From Methylocapsa acidiphila B2 (lineage in GTDB: Bacteria > Pseudomonadota > Alphaproteobacteria > Rhizobiales > Beijerinckiaceae), in NCBI RefSeq assembly GCF_000427445.1, contig NZ_KE386496.1:992001-1056000 (forward strand): a stretch of 64,000 bases of DNA. The letters run 5' to 3'. The first letter of the stretch is position 1; each line of letters opens with the position of its first letter. The notes under the pieces are model-generated. The model worked only from the letters and a program-made list of their open reading frames with translations, had not been told where the DNA came from and made no database searches. This document shows, in pieces, positions 29,654-39,114 of the stretch. Position numbers and translations under genes: made by a program.

Positions 29654-30718
29654 ATGATTTGGCCGCTCAACTCGAAGCCGAAATATGAGCCCCTCCTAAG
29701 GGATCAAGCCCAGGCGCCATCGGCCGGCGGCCTCGACCTGAGCTTGCGCCTCAGGCGCAATCGCAAGGCCGAATGGTCGCGCAAGCTCGTGCGCGAGAAT
29801 GCGCTCTCTCCAGCCGATCTCGTCTGGCCGATCTTTCTGAACGAAGGCGAGAATCTCCGCGAGCCGGTCCCCTCCCTGCCCGGCGTCGAGCGTCTGTCGA
29901 TCGACGAAGCCGTTCGCGCCGCGGCGGAGGCCGCCACGCTCGGCATTCCGGCGATCGCGCTTTTTCCCAACACGGCCCCGGCCTTGCGCGATGAGAAGGG
30001 CAGCGAGGCCTTGAACCCCGAGAACCTCGTCTGCCGCGCGTTGCGCGCGATCAAGCGCGAGACGCCGCAGATCGGCCTCATCACCGATGTTGCGCTCGAT
30101 CCTTACACGAGCCACGGCCATGACGGGCTGCTGCGCGGCGAAGAAATCTTGAACGACGAGACAGTCTTCGTGCTGGTTCAGCAGGCGCTGAACCAGGCCC
30201 GCGCCGGCGCCGACGTGATCGCCCCGTCGGACATGATGGACGGGCGCGTCGGCGCGATCCGCGCCGGGCTTGACGCGCATCATTTCCAGGCGGTTCAGAT
30301 CCTCTCCTACGCCGCCAAATACGCCTCGGCCTTTTATGGGCCTTTTCGGGACGCGATCGGCACCAACGCCATTCTCATCGGCGACAAGCGCACCTATCAG
30401 ATGGATCCGGCCAATACGAATGAAGCGTTGCGCGAGGTCGCCCAAGACATCGAAGAAGGCGCAGATATGGTGATGGTGAAGCCCGGCCTGCCCTATCTCG
30501 ACGTGATCTACAGGGTAAAGGATCATTTCGGCCTGCCGACATTCGCCTATCAGGTCTCGGGCGAATACGCCATGATCATGGCGGCGGCGAATAATGGTTG
30601 GATCGATGGCGACAAAGCCATGCTCGAGAGCCTGCTTGCCTTCAAACGCGCCGGCGCCGACGCCATCTTCACCTATTTCGCGCCGCGCGCAGCCAAGAAG
30701 CTGAAAGAAATCGGCTAA
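29654..30718 (+). CDS. hemB: Delta-aminolevulinic acid dehydratase
   Basis: Porphobilinogen synthase, the second committed step of tetrapyrrole synthesis (two 5-aminolevulinate to porphobilinogen), in the cytoplasm. 354 residues. The Schiff-base Lys lies in MVMVKPGLPYLD, with the second substrate-binding Lys in GDKRTYQMDPAN. The metal-site region reads DVALDPYTSHGHDG, lacking the three Cys of zinc enzymes, so it is probably Mg-dependent as in other alphaproteobacteria. The ATG at 29654 has GGAG upstream. It may supply heme to the c-type cytochromes made through the ccm genes in this window. Confidence 0.95.
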   Translation: MIWPLNSKPKYEPLLRDQAQAPSAGGLDLSLRLRRNRKAEWSRKLVRENALSPADLVWPIFLNEGENLREPVPSLPGVERLSIDEAVRAAAEAATLGIPAIALFPNTAPALRDEKGSEALNPENLVCRALRAIKRETPQIGLITDVALDPYTSHGHDGLLRGEEILNDETVFVLVQQALNQARAGADVIAPSDMMDGRVGAIRAGLDAHHFQAVQILSYAAKYASAFYGPFRDAIGTNAILIGDKRTYQMDPANTNEALREVAQDIEEGADMVMVKPGLPYLDVIYRVKDHFGLPTFAYQVSGEYAMIMAAANNGWIDGDKAMLESLLAFKRAGADAIFTYFAPRAAKKLKEIG

Positions 30719-30768
30719 GGGAAAGCCCGTTCCGGCTCATGCCGCCAAGCTCGCCCTGAGTCCAGGCG

Positions 30769-30787
30769 AAAATTTTTAAAAATTTTT
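30769..30787. other. A/T-only palindromic tract between hemB and dnaB
   Basis: A stretch of 19 A/T bases, 18 of them forming a perfect palindrome (AAAATTTTT-AAAAATTTT). Such a run is unusual at this GC level. It could be an upstream promoter element or a bending or protein-binding site for dnaB. Confidence 0.4.
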
Positions 30788-30929
30788 GGCGCATGTGAAT
30801 TGCGGGATGAGTGGGACGCTTCCCCGCTTCAGTGAAAATGGGCTCCAATCGGCCGCGACGGCGTGCGAGAAAGAGAGTTCGCATCCGAATCGCTTCGTCG
30901 CCAAAACCGCGCCGATCCCAGAAAGTCCC

Positions 30930-32423
30930 ATGACCACGATCGATCATTTCGCAGACCGGTTCGAAACGACTTCCGCCGAGGCAAAATTTCGCCTGGCGCC
31001 GCATAATATCGAGGCCGAGCAGGCGCTGCTTGGCGCAATCCTCGTCAATAATGACGCCTTCGACCGCGTGTCCGACTTTCTGCGGCCGGAACATTTCTCC
31101 GAGGAGATCCACCGGCGCATCTACGACATCGCGTCGCAGCTGATCCGCGCCGGCAAGCTCGCCTCGCCGATCACCTTAAAAACCTTTCTCGGCGACCATG
31201 ATCTCGGCGGCGTCACGACGCCGCAATATCTCGCTCGCCTCGCCGCCGAGGCGACGACGATCATCAACGCCGAAAATTACGGGCGCACCGTCCATGATCT
31301 CGCGATCCGCCGCGACTTGATCCTGATCGGCGAGGACATTGTGAACGCGGCCTTTGACGCGCCGGTCGACGCGAGCCCGCGCGACCAGATCGAGGAGGCC
31401 GAGCGCAAGCTCTATTCCGTCGCCGAATTCGGCCGCTATGAAGGGGGCTTCCAACGCTTTTCCGACGCCTTGACCACCGCAGTGGACATGGCCGCGAAGG
31501 CCTTCGAGCGCGACGGGCGCCTCTCCGGCGTCGCGACCGGCCTCGCAGATCTCGACCGCATGATGGGCGGGCTGCAAGCCTCCGATCTGGTGATCGTCGC
31601 CGGCCGCCCCGGCATGGGCAAGACTGCCCTGGCGACCAATATCGCCTTCAATATCGCCAAGGCCTATGAGTTCAGGCCGAGGCCTGACGGAACGCCGGAA
31701 ACCGTCAACGGCGGGATCGTCGGCTTTTTCTCTCTCGAAATGTCCTCCGAGCAATTGGCGACGCGCATCATCGCCGAGCAGGCCGGCGTCGCCTCCTATA
31801 AAATCCGCCGCGGCGACATCGCCGAGCACGAGTTCCACCGCCTCGCTGAGGCCGCGCGGGACATGCAGACGATTCCCTTCTATATCGACCAAACTGGCGG
31901 CCTCTCGATCGCGCAATTGACGGCGCGGGCGCGAAGGCTCAAACGGCAGCGGGGACTGGACGTTCTGGTGATCGACTATCTGCAATTGCTTGGCGGCTCG
32001 AAATCGCGCGGCGACAGCCGGGTGCAGGAAGTGACCGAGATCACGACCGGCCTCAAAGCGCTCGCCAAGGAATTGAACGTGCCGATCATCGCCCTTTCGC
32101 AATTGTCGCGACAGGTCGAAAGCCGGGACGACAAGCGGCCGCAACTCTCCGACCTGCGCGAATCCGGCTCGATCGAGCAGGACGCCGACGTTGTCATGTT
32201 CGTCTTTCGTGAGGAATATTATTTGAACAACAAGCAGCCGCGCGAGGGGACCGAGGAGTTTCTGGCCTGGCAGACCGATATGGAGCGCGTGCATGGCCGC
32301 GCCGAGATCATCATCGGCAAGCAGCGCCACGGACCGACCGGAACCGTCGAACTCGCCTTCGAGGCGGAGATGACGCGGTTTTCAAACCTGGCCCGCGAGG
32401 ACGCCTTGCCGGAGCCCCGATGA
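30930..32423 (+). CDS. dnaB: Replicative DNA helicase DnaB
   Basis: Hexameric helicase of the replication fork, 497 residues. The N-terminal domain has NIEAEQALLGAILVNN; the RecA-like domain has Walker A GRPGMGKTALA, Walker B LDVLVIDYLQLL, and the DnaB motif SQLSRQVESRDDKRPQLSDLRESG. No intein. I chose the ATG at 30930 because it begins the family N-terminus; the frame is open back to 30786 without similarity. It overlaps alr by 4 bp, and the order dnaB-alr-radA-cvpA-purF is common in Rhizobiales. Confidence 0.96.
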   Translation: MTTIDHFADRFETTSAEAKFRLAPHNIEAEQALLGAILVNNDAFDRVSDFLRPEHFSEEIHRRIYDIASQLIRAGKLASPITLKTFLGDHDLGGVTTPQYLARLAAEATTIINAENYGRTVHDLAIRRDLILIGEDIVNAAFDAPVDASPRDQIEEAERKLYSVAEFGRYEGGFQRFSDALTTAVDMAAKAFERDGRLSGVATGLADLDRMMGGLQASDLVIVAGRPGMGKTALATNIAFNIAKAYEFRPRPDGTPETVNGGIVGFFSLEMSSEQLATRIIAEQAGVASYKIRRGDIAEHEFHRLAEAARDMQTIPFYIDQTGGLSIAQLTARARRLKRQRGLDVLVIDYLQLLGGSKSRGDSRVQEVTEITTGLKALAKELNVPIIALSQLSRQVESRDDKRPQLSDLRESGSIEQDADVVMFVFREEYYLNNKQPREGTEEFLAWQTDMERVHGRAEIIIGKQRHGPTGTVELAFEAEMTRFSNLAREDALPEPR

Positions 32424-33562
32424 AGACGGCGGGCCGCGCGGAGGTCCCCCAGCTCGAAGCCGGCGCCGTCCTCAGCATCGACCTCAAGGCTCTGGTCGAC
32501 AATTGGCGCGCGCTCCAGGCTGTGTGCGGCGAGGCGGAATGCGGCGCGGTCGTCAAGGCCGACGCCTATGGGCTCGGGATGGAGCCCATCGTCCGTGCGC
32601 TCGTCGGGGCCGGGTGCAAGACCTATTTCGTCGCGCATATTTTCGAGGGCCGCCACCTCCGAGCGCTCTCCCGCGACGCCGTAATCTATGTGCTCAACGG
32701 CCTCCTGCCGGGAACCGCGCCGGCCTATGCCGCGTATGACCTTCGGCCGGTGCTCGCCTCGATCCCCGAAATCGAGGAATGGCTGCAGTTCATAGCTTTC
32801 TCCGGCGCGCTGGCGCGAACCGGCGACGGGCCGCCGCCCGCAGCCTTGCAGATCGACACGGGAATGAATCGGCTGGGCCTCAAGGGGGACGATCTCGACG
32901 CCGCCGAGCAGATCATAGGCCAAATGAACATCTCGCTTGTCCTCAGCCATTTGGTCTGGACAGGCCATGGCGACGCCGGCGGCGCGGTCGTCCAGATCGA
33001 CGCTTTCGAAAGGATGCGCGCGCGCTGGTTCGATCTTCCCGCCTCAATGGCGAATTCCGCTGGCGTCTTTCTCGACCGGCACCCGCTCTATAATATGGTC
33101 CGGCCCGGTTACGCTCTCTATGGCGGCAACCCCACGCCGGGCCGACCTAACCCGATGCGCAGCGTGGTTCGGCTCGAGGCCAAAATCCTTCAGATCCATC
33201 AGGCGGCGCCCGGCGAAAGCGTCGGATATGACGCAGGCTCGACCGTCAAAGGCGCGCGGCGGCTTGCGACGATCAGCGCCGGCTACGCCGACGGCATCCC
33301 GCATTCCACGACAGCATGCGACGCAAGGCCAGGCGGCCAGGCGATCGTCAGGGGCCGTCGCTGTCCCTTCGTGGGCAGCGTGTCGATGGATCTCATCGTC
33401 ATCGACGTTTCGGAGGTCGGCGACGCGCAGCGCGGCGACATGGTCGAGCTGATCGGGCCGACGATCACGATCGACGAGGTCGCCGCCCGCTCGGGCACGA
33501 TCGGATATGAGATCCTGACCAAGCTCGGGCGGCGGTTTTATCGCCGCTACACCAGGCTTTGA
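32420..33562 (+). CDS. alr: Alanine racemase
   Basis: PLP-dependent enzyme making D-alanine for peptidoglycan. 380 residues. The cofactor Lys is in VVKADAYGLG, and the C-terminal domain has the second active-site region with SMDLIVIDV. It is coupled to dnaB by ATGA overlap and followed 2 bp later by radA. A single alr is seen in the window, so it is probably the biosynthetic form. Confidence 0.95.
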   Translation: MKTAGRAEVPQLEAGAVLSIDLKALVDNWRALQAVCGEAECGAVVKADAYGLGMEPIVRALVGAGCKTYFVAHIFEGRHLRALSRDAVIYVLNGLLPGTAPAYAAYDLRPVLASIPEIEEWLQFIAFSGALARTGDGPPPAALQIDTGMNRLGLKGDDLDAAEQIIGQMNISLVLSHLVWTGHGDAGGAVVQIDAFERMRARWFDLPASMANSAGVFLDRHPLYNMVRPGYALYGGNPTPGRPNPMRSVVRLEAKILQIHQAAPGESVGYDAGSTVKGARRLATISAGYADGIPHSTTACDARPGGQAIVRGRRCPFVGSVSMDLIVIDVSEVGDAQRGDMVELIGPTITIDEVAARSGTIGYEILTKLGRRFYRRYTRL

Positions 33563-33564
33563 GC

Positions 33565-35001
33565 ATGGCGAAGCCGCGCCTCGCCTATGTTTGTCAGAAT
33601 TGCGGCGCGGTCAGCCAGCGCTGGCAAGGCCGTTGCGAATCCTGCGGCGCGTGGAATTCGATCGTCGAGGAGAGCGCCGGATCAGGCATCGGAGCGCAGG
33701 CGGCGCCGGGCGCCCGCAAAGGACGGGTCTTCGCGCTTTCGAGCCTCGCTGAAACCGACCGCCCGGCCCCGCCGCGCACCACGACCGGCATCGCCGAGCT
33801 CGACCGCGTCATCGGAGGCGGGTTCGTCCCGGGCTCGGTCCTGCTGCTTGGCGGCGAGCCGGGAATAGGAAAGTCGACCCTGCTCGCTCAGGCCTGCGCC
33901 GCGCTGTCCATGAAAGATCGGCGCGTCATTTATATTTCGGGCGAAGAGGCTGTCGATCAGGTGCGGCTGCGCGCGCTGCGCCTCGGCGTCGCCGGCGCCG
34001 CAATCGAGCTCGCCGCCGAGACGAATGTCGACGACATTGTCGCGACGCTCAGCCATGGCGCGGCCCCCGCCCTGGTCGTCATCGACTCGATCCAGACCAT
34101 GTGGACGCCGCTCGTCGAATCCGCGCCGGGAACGGTGAGCCAGGTGCGCGGCGCGGCGCAAGCGCTCATTCGCTTCGCCAAATCCGCCGGCGCGGCGGTG
34201 ATCCTCGTCGGCCATGTGACCAAGGACGGCCAGATCGCCGGGCCGCGCGTCGTCGAGCATATGGTCGACGCCGTGCTTTCTTTCGAGGGCGAAGGCGGGC
34301 GCGATCTCCGCCTGCTGCGCGGCGTCAAGAATCGCTTCGGCCCGACGGACGAGATCGGCGTCTTCGAGATGACCGGGCGCGGCCTCGCAGAGGTGCCGAA
34401 CCCGTCGGCATTGTTCCTCTCGGCGCGCGACGCCGCTGCGCCGGGCGCTGCGGTTTTTGCGGGCATGGAGGGAACGCGTCCGCTGCTCGTCGAATTTCAG
34501 GCGCTGGTCGCGCAAAGCGCGCTTGGGACGCCGCGCCGCACCGTCGTCGGCTGGGATGCGGCGCGGCTCTCGATGGTTCTCGCCGTCCTCGAGGCCCATG
34601 CCGGGCTCAAGCTCGGCCAATATGACATCTACCTCAGCGTGGCGGGCGGATTGCGCGTCGGCGAGCCGGCCGCCGATTTGGCCGCCGCCGCCGCCCTGGT
34701 CTCTTCCCTGACAGGCCGGACTCTGGCGGCGGATTCCGTCTATTTCGGCGAGATCGCGCTCTCCGGCGCGATTCGGCCGGTCACGCAGGCGAACGCGCGA
34801 CTGAAGGAAGCCGCAAAGCTAGGATTTCGCCGAGCGACGCGGCCGCAACCGTCGCCGGACGCCGGCGCGGAAAAGGGCGAGCCCACAGCGGATGAACTCG
34901 TCGTCCACGCGTGCAAGCATATTTCCGAGCTGGTTGCGGAGATCGCCGCCGGCGCGCCGAGTTCAAGTCCGAACGGTGCGCGCGCATCGCCTCGCCCGTG
35001 A
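33565..35001 (+). CDS. radA: DNA repair protein RadA
   Basis: RecA-related branch-migration helicase of 478 residues. It has the N-terminal zinc finger (Cys10, Cys13, Cys24, Cys27), Walker A GGEPGIGKST, the RadA-specific KNRFG motif, and a C-terminal Lon-protease-like domain with SVAGGLRVGEPAADLA. It processes recombination intermediates. It starts 2 bp after the alr stop; a TTG at 33559 is less likely. Length is normal. Confidence 0.96.
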   Translation: MAKPRLAYVCQNCGAVSQRWQGRCESCGAWNSIVEESAGSGIGAQAAPGARKGRVFALSSLAETDRPAPPRTTTGIAELDRVIGGGFVPGSVLLLGGEPGIGKSTLLAQACAALSMKDRRVIYISGEEAVDQVRLRALRLGVAGAAIELAAETNVDDIVATLSHGAAPALVVIDSIQTMWTPLVESAPGTVSQVRGAAQALIRFAKSAGAAVILVGHVTKDGQIAGPRVVEHMVDAVLSFEGEGGRDLRLLRGVKNRFGPTDEIGVFEMTGRGLAEVPNPSALFLSARDAAAPGAAVFAGMEGTRPLLVEFQALVAQSALGTPRRTVVGWDAARLSMVLAVLEAHAGLKLGQYDIYLSVAGGLRVGEPAADLAAAAALVSSLTGRTLAADSVYFGEIALSGAIRPVTQANARLKEAAKLGFRRATRPQPSPDAGAEKGEPTADELVVHACKHISELVAEIAAGAPSSSPNGARASPRP

Positions 35002-35277
35002 GGCCGCCGCACATCCACGTCACACATGCGCCCTTAGGTGCGCGGCCCTTTTCTTTGCAGGGTGACGGACGCCGCCAGCATCGCTATAAGACCTTGCCTC
35101 GACGCGCGAAAGCGCATCCGCGAATCATTTTTTCACCGGTTTCAGTTTCGACACGCCTCAGCCTGTTGAATTCGGCGGATTCCTTATCACCTGAACGGAC
35201 GCGGCCGATTTTCCCATCGCTCTGACGCGTCAAACGTGAATTTTGTTTCTCGCCAACGGCGCGAAGGGCCAAAGCTA

Positions 35278-35889
35278 ATGCCATCCTATCTCGATCTGGG
35301 CTTGATCGTCGTCATGTTCATCTCAGCCTTCCTCGCAATGCTGCGCGGATTCACCCGAGAAGTGCTCGCGATCGCATCCTGGGGCGGCGCAGCGGCCGCA
35401 GCCTATTATTTTTATCCGCTCGTTCTGCCCTATGTGACTCCCTATATCGCCAATAAGAACGCGGCTCTCGCGGCCGCGGCGGCGGCTGTGTTCTTCGCCG
35501 CCCTGGTCCTGGTCTCGCTCCTCACCATCAAATTGTCCGACGCGATCCTCGACTCAAAGGTCGGCGCGCTCGATCGCTCACTCGGATTTGTCTTCGGTGC
35601 AGCGCGCGGACTTTTGCTCTGCGTCATCGCCTTCGTCTTCTTCAGCTGGCTCGTCCAGGAAAAAAACCAGCCCGAATGGGTCAAGACGGCACGCATGCGG
35701 CCGCTTTTGCAGGCCACGGGCGACCAACTCATGGCGCTTTTGCCGGAAGACCCGGAAGGTCTTTTGGCCAAGCTGAAAAAGCCGAAGGGAAGCCCCGCTT
35801 CCGAGGAGCCGGCGCCTGACGCGGACGTGGAGACGAAGCCGGCGCCGGCAGGGCCCGCCGATAAAGCCGGAAGCGGTAAAAGGACCTGA
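35278..35889 (+). CDS. cvpA: CvpA family inner-membrane protein
   Basis: A 203-residue membrane protein with four hydrophobic helices in the first about 135 residues, including the family opening LDLGLIVVMFISAFLAMLRGFTREVL. The tail after residue 150 is hydrophilic, rich in Pro, Ala and Glu. CvpA is needed for colicin V export in E. coli and more broadly for envelope integrity. It sits between radA and purF, as in many alphaproteobacteria. GAAGGG lies upstream of the ATG. Confidence 0.9.
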   Translation: MPSYLDLGLIVVMFISAFLAMLRGFTREVLAIASWGGAAAAAYYFYPLVLPYVTPYIANKNAALAAAAAAVFFAALVLVSLLTIKLSDAILDSKVGALDRSLGFVFGAARGLLLCVIAFVFFSWLVQEKNQPEWVKTARMRPLLQATGDQLMALLPEDPEGLLAKLKKPKGSPASEEPAPDADVETKPAPAGPADKAGSGKRT

Positions 35890-35907
35890 CCTGACGCACG
35901 ACCGTCC

Positions 35908-35928
35908 ACCGTCCGCGGCGACGGTTTT
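35908..35928 (+). terminator. Weak terminator-like hairpin after cvpA
   Basis: A six-base stem ACCGTC/GACGGT around a GC-rich loop, followed by TTTT. Shorter than the glnA terminator, so function is uncertain. Confidence 0.45.
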
Positions 35929-36266
35929 GATAAAGCGGAGCGCGCAAGACTTGAATAGGTCGGCGCGACCCCGCTTCGCGCGTGCAGTCTTGGCCGTTTT
36001 GCCTAAGATTTATGAGATTTAATCACAGTAAAAACTCCTAACCCATCGCGAAATCGCGCGAAATTGAAGGCATAGGAAATTTTTTCGCTCCGACTCAGCT
36101 GGTTCGCGACTGCGAGGCTGACATTCGCCGCGACTTCGATTATGTAAACATTATGTCAGCTGCGTCGTCTCCGGCTTGCTTCACGCAAGCATCGGGCGCA
36201 AGCGCGTGTGAGCGGCCCGAAGCTGGACTTGAGCAGTTTTACCTGGACATTTTCGGGAGACGGGTC
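35929..36266 (+). other. purF upstream region
   Basis: About 340 bp before the chosen purF start. An AT-rich part lies at about 36000-36090 and is the likely promoter area, but I could not fix clear hexamers. The purF frame is open back to 36153 without family similarity. Confidence 0.4.
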
Positions 36267-37820
36267 ATGGGCGACATGGTCAATGGCGGTCGCGGTCAGG
36301 ATGGCGACCCCTCGTCGACAGTCTCCGAACGATTGGAGCGCGCGCCTTGCACGGAATCCTCCCCCCAGGCATGGGAGGATTTCGACCTTGACGCCGATCG
36401 GTTGCGCGAGGAATGCGGCGTCTTCGGCATTTTTGGCCATCCCGAGGCGGCGGCGATCACTGCGCTCGGCCTGCACGCGCTCCAGCATCGCGGCCAGGAG
36501 GCCGCCGGCATCGTCACTTTCGACGGCCAGAGATATAATTCAGAGCGTCGGCTCGGCCTCGTCGGCGAGCATTTCTCCAAAGCCTCGACCATAGAGCGGC
36601 TTCCCGGCGAATCGGCGATCGGCCATGTCCGCTATTCCACGATGGGCGAGACCGTTCTGCGGAATGTCCAGCCGCTATTCTCGGAACTTGATTCCGGCGG
36701 ATTCGCGGTCGCGCATAATGGCAATCTCACCAATGGTCTGACGCTGCGTCGTGACCTCGTGCGCGAAGGGGCGATCTACCAATCGACCTCGGACACCGAG
36801 GTGATCCTTCATCTGGTCGCGCGCAGCCGGCGTCAACGTCTGGTGGACCGCTTCATCGAGGCGTTGCGCGCGATCGAAGGAGCTTATGCTCTGGTCGCGC
36901 TGTCCAACAAGAAGCTGATCGGCGCCCGCGACCCGTTAGGCATCCGCCCTCTCGTCCTCGGCGAGCTCGACGGATGCTATATTCTCGCTTCGGAAACCTG
37001 CGCCCTCGACATTATTGGCGCGCGATTCGTGCGCGACATCGAGAACGGCGAGATTGTCGTGATTTCCGAGGAAGGCGTCGAGAGCCTGCGGCCCTTTCCG
37101 CCGCGGCCGATGCGTCCCTGCATCTTCGAATATATCTACTTTGCGCGTCCCGATTCGGTTGTGCACGGCCGCCCAGTTTATAATGTGCGCAAGGCGATGG
37201 GCGCGGAGCTCGCGCGCGAGGCTTCGGTCGAAGCCGACGTCGTGGTGCCGGTTCCGGATTCCGGCGTTCCCGCCGCGATCGGCTATGCGCAATTCTCTGG
37301 AATCCCTTTCGAGCTCGGCATCATCCGCAATCACTACATCGGCAGAACCTTCATTCAGCCGACGCAGTCTGTGCGCGAGCTGGGCGTCCGCTTGAAGCAT
37401 AGCGCCAATCGGGCGGTCGTCGCGGGCAAACGCATCGTGCTGATCGACGATTCGATCGTGCGCGGCACGACCTCCGTCAAGATCGTGCAAATGATGCGCG
37501 ACGCCGGCGCGCGGGAAGTCCATTTCAGAATCTCCTCGCCGGCGATCACCCATCCGGACTATTATGGAATCGACACGCCGGAGCGGGATAAACTACTCGC
37601 CGCGACCCATACTCTGGAAGAAATGCGCGCCTATATCGGCTGTGATTCCCTGGCCTTTCTATCGGTCGACGGCATTTATCGCGCCATGGGCGAGAAGGCG
37701 CGAGATCCTTTGCGGCCGCAATTCACCGATCATTGCTTCACCGGCGACTACCCCACCCATCTGACCGACGTCAGCGGCGAAGCAAAGAGCCAGCTGTCTC
37801 TTCTCGCGGAAGCCGTCTAG
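36267..37820 (+). CDS. purF: Amidophosphoribosyltransferase
   Basis: First committed enzyme of purine synthesis: PRPP and glutamine to phosphoribosylamine. 517 residues from the ATG at 36267, which has GGGAGA upstream. The N-terminal Ntn-hydrolase domain starts at Cys50 (REECGVFGIFGH), implying cleavage of a propeptide of 49 residues. The phosphoribosyltransferase domain has the PRPP loop RIVLIDDSIVRGTTS. The propeptide is longer than the roughly 10 residues of B. subtilis, but extended leaders are seen in alphaproteobacteria; an ATG at 36276 is also possible. Confidence 0.94.
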   Translation: MGDMVNGGRGQDGDPSSTVSERLERAPCTESSPQAWEDFDLDADRLREECGVFGIFGHPEAAAITALGLHALQHRGQEAAGIVTFDGQRYNSERRLGLVGEHFSKASTIERLPGESAIGHVRYSTMGETVLRNVQPLFSELDSGGFAVAHNGNLTNGLTLRRDLVREGAIYQSTSDTEVILHLVARSRRQRLVDRFIEALRAIEGAYALVALSNKKLIGARDPLGIRPLVLGELDGCYILASETCALDIIGARFVRDIENGEIVVISEEGVESLRPFPPRPMRPCIFEYIYFARPDSVVHGRPVYNVRKAMGAELAREASVEADVVVPVPDSGVPAAIGYAQFSGIPFELGIIRNHYIGRTFIQPTQSVRELGVRLKHSANRAVVAGKRIVLIDDSIVRGTTSVKIVQMMRDAGAREVHFRISSPAITHPDYYGIDTPERDKLLAATHTLEEMRAYIGCDSLAFLSVDGIYRAMGEKARDPLRPQFTDHCFTGDYPTHLTDVSGEAKSQLSLLAEAV

Positions 37821-37941
37821 GGCAGGATGCGCGCCAAAGTCCGACTGGCGCGGCTCCGCCAGTAGCGTTCCGGTCGAGGTCATTGCGATCGGACGAGTCG
37901 CCTTCCGCCGCCATCGTTTAAGACAGCGACAAATTCCGCAC

Positions 37942-38691
37942 ATGTCTCGCCCTTTTGAAGGCCGCATCGCCCTCGTGACCGGCGCCTCACGCGGAATCGG
38001 CCGCGCCGTGGCCCTCGCCCTCGCACGGGCTGGCGCGCATGTCGTGGCGCTCGCCCGCACCCAAGGCGCTCTGGAAGAACTCGACGACGCGATTCGCGCG
38101 GAGGGCGGCGAAGCCACACTCGCGCCTTGCGACGTAAGAGACTTCCCCGCCCTGGACCTCCTCGGCGCGGCGATCTTCGAGCGATGGGGCAAGCTCGATA
38201 TTTTCATCGGCAACGCAGGCGTGCTCGGGCCCGTGTCGCCGCTCGCCCATGTCGAGCCAAAACAGTGGGAGGACGTGCTCGCGGTCAATGTCACGGCGAA
38301 CTGGCGGCTTATCCGCTCGCTCGATCCGCTGCTCCGCGCCGCGGACGCCGGACGCGTGGTGCTCATTTCGTCGGGCGCAGGCCATAGAGCGGATTACAAG
38401 CCTTACTGGGGGCCTTATGCTATCTCTAAGGCAGCCGTCGACGCCCTGGCGCGCACCTACGCCGCCGAAACCGTGAATGTCTCCGCCGTCAAGGTCATGG
38501 CGGTGAATCCCGGACCGTTGCGCACGCACATGCGCGCCAAGGCGATGCCCGGCGAAGATCCGACGATCCTGCGCACGCCGGAAGAGCTTGCGCCGAAATT
38601 GCTCGCGCTTTGCGCGCAGGATTGGCCGGAAACCGGCAAGCTCTACGACTTCCCGACCGACCGCCTGTTGAGCTTTCAGGCGCCGCGCTGA
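37942..38691 (+). CDS. Short-chain dehydrogenase/reductase
   Basis: A classical SDR of 249 residues with the NAD(P) motif TGASRGIG at residues 13-20, the NAG motif (IGNAGVLG), catalytic Ser in SSGAG and the YxxxK pair Tyr159/Lys163. Arg17 after the Gly-rich turn and Ala-Arg-Thr after strand 2 suggest NADP preference. An SDR at this place after purF is common in Rhizobiales; the substrate is unknown. It is 121 bp from purF and may be cotranscribed. Confidence 0.88.
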   Translation: MSRPFEGRIALVTGASRGIGRAVALALARAGAHVVALARTQGALEELDDAIRAEGGEATLAPCDVRDFPALDLLGAAIFERWGKLDIFIGNAGVLGPVSPLAHVEPKQWEDVLAVNVTANWRLIRSLDPLLRAADAGRVVLISSGAGHRADYKPYWGPYAISKAAVDALARTYAAETVNVSAVKVMAVNPGPLRTHMRAKAMPGEDPTILRTPEELAPKLLALCAQDWPETGKLYDFPTDRLLSFQAPR

Positions 38692-38701
38692 AAACCGTCC
38701 G

Positions 38702-38710
38702 TTGCAATAG
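38702..38710 (+). promoter_or_regulatory. TTGCAATAG motif upstream of Cys/His small membrane protein 1
   Basis: The nonamer TTGCAATAG lies 26 bases before the ATG at 38737. The same nonamer occurs 25 bases before the ATG of the paralogous gene at 54362. Both are followed about ten bases later by a CGC(C)ATG element. It may be part of a shared promoter or regulator site, or may simply be conserved by duplication. Confidence 0.4.
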
Positions 38711-38736
38711 GTCGGACGCATGCTACAGTCGCTCGC

Positions 38737-39114
38737 ATGGGATGGTTTCGCCAAGGCACGCACGTAAGACGCGTCACGATTAGCGTGATCGCGCTCTATG
38801 CGCTGTTGCTGCAGGCGATGATCTCCTCGGCGGCGGGACCGGCTGCATTCGACCCCTCTGCCGGCGTCACCTGCGCCGATGAGATCTCCCAGACCGACGG
38901 AACAGGCGGCGCGAGCCATCATCACAGCACTCTGTGCTGTATTGTCGCATGCGCGAGCGCGGCCTGCGCCTATATCGCGGTAGCCTTTGGCATCGCCGTT
39001 TTCCCGGCGCGCGCGAGCGCAAGCGCCTACATTTGGGAACGGGCGCCCGCCGGCGCGGCGCAACCGCCGCTCAAATTCTATTTCGGCGCACGCGGTCCGC
39101 CTGCAATCGTCTGA
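38737..39114 (+). CDS. DUF2946-like Cys/His-rich small membrane protein 1
   Basis: A 125-residue protein: basic N-terminus, a hydrophobic segment at residues 14-33 (ISVIALYALLLQAMISSAAG), a polar stretch with Cys46, then SHHHSTLCCIVAC, a second hydrophobic segment and the C-terminal FYFGARGPPAIV. The His/Cys cluster followed by a hydrophobic region and an ARGPP-like tail resembles DUF2946 proteins, which have no known function. The cluster could bind copper or another metal; that is inference. A paralogue lies at 54362-54736. It is followed by an ECF sigma factor gene after 319 bp. Confidence 0.7.
   Translation: MGWFRQGTHVRRVTISVIALYALLLQAMISSAAGPAAFDPSAGVTCADEISQTDGTGGASHHHSTLCCIVACASAACAYIAVAFGIAVFPARASASAYIWERAPAGAAQPPLKFYFGARGPPAIV

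Noticed and set aside
31176-32330. A 384-codon minus-strand open frame inside dnaB
   Set aside because: Antisense to dnaB; no family signature or ribosome binding site.
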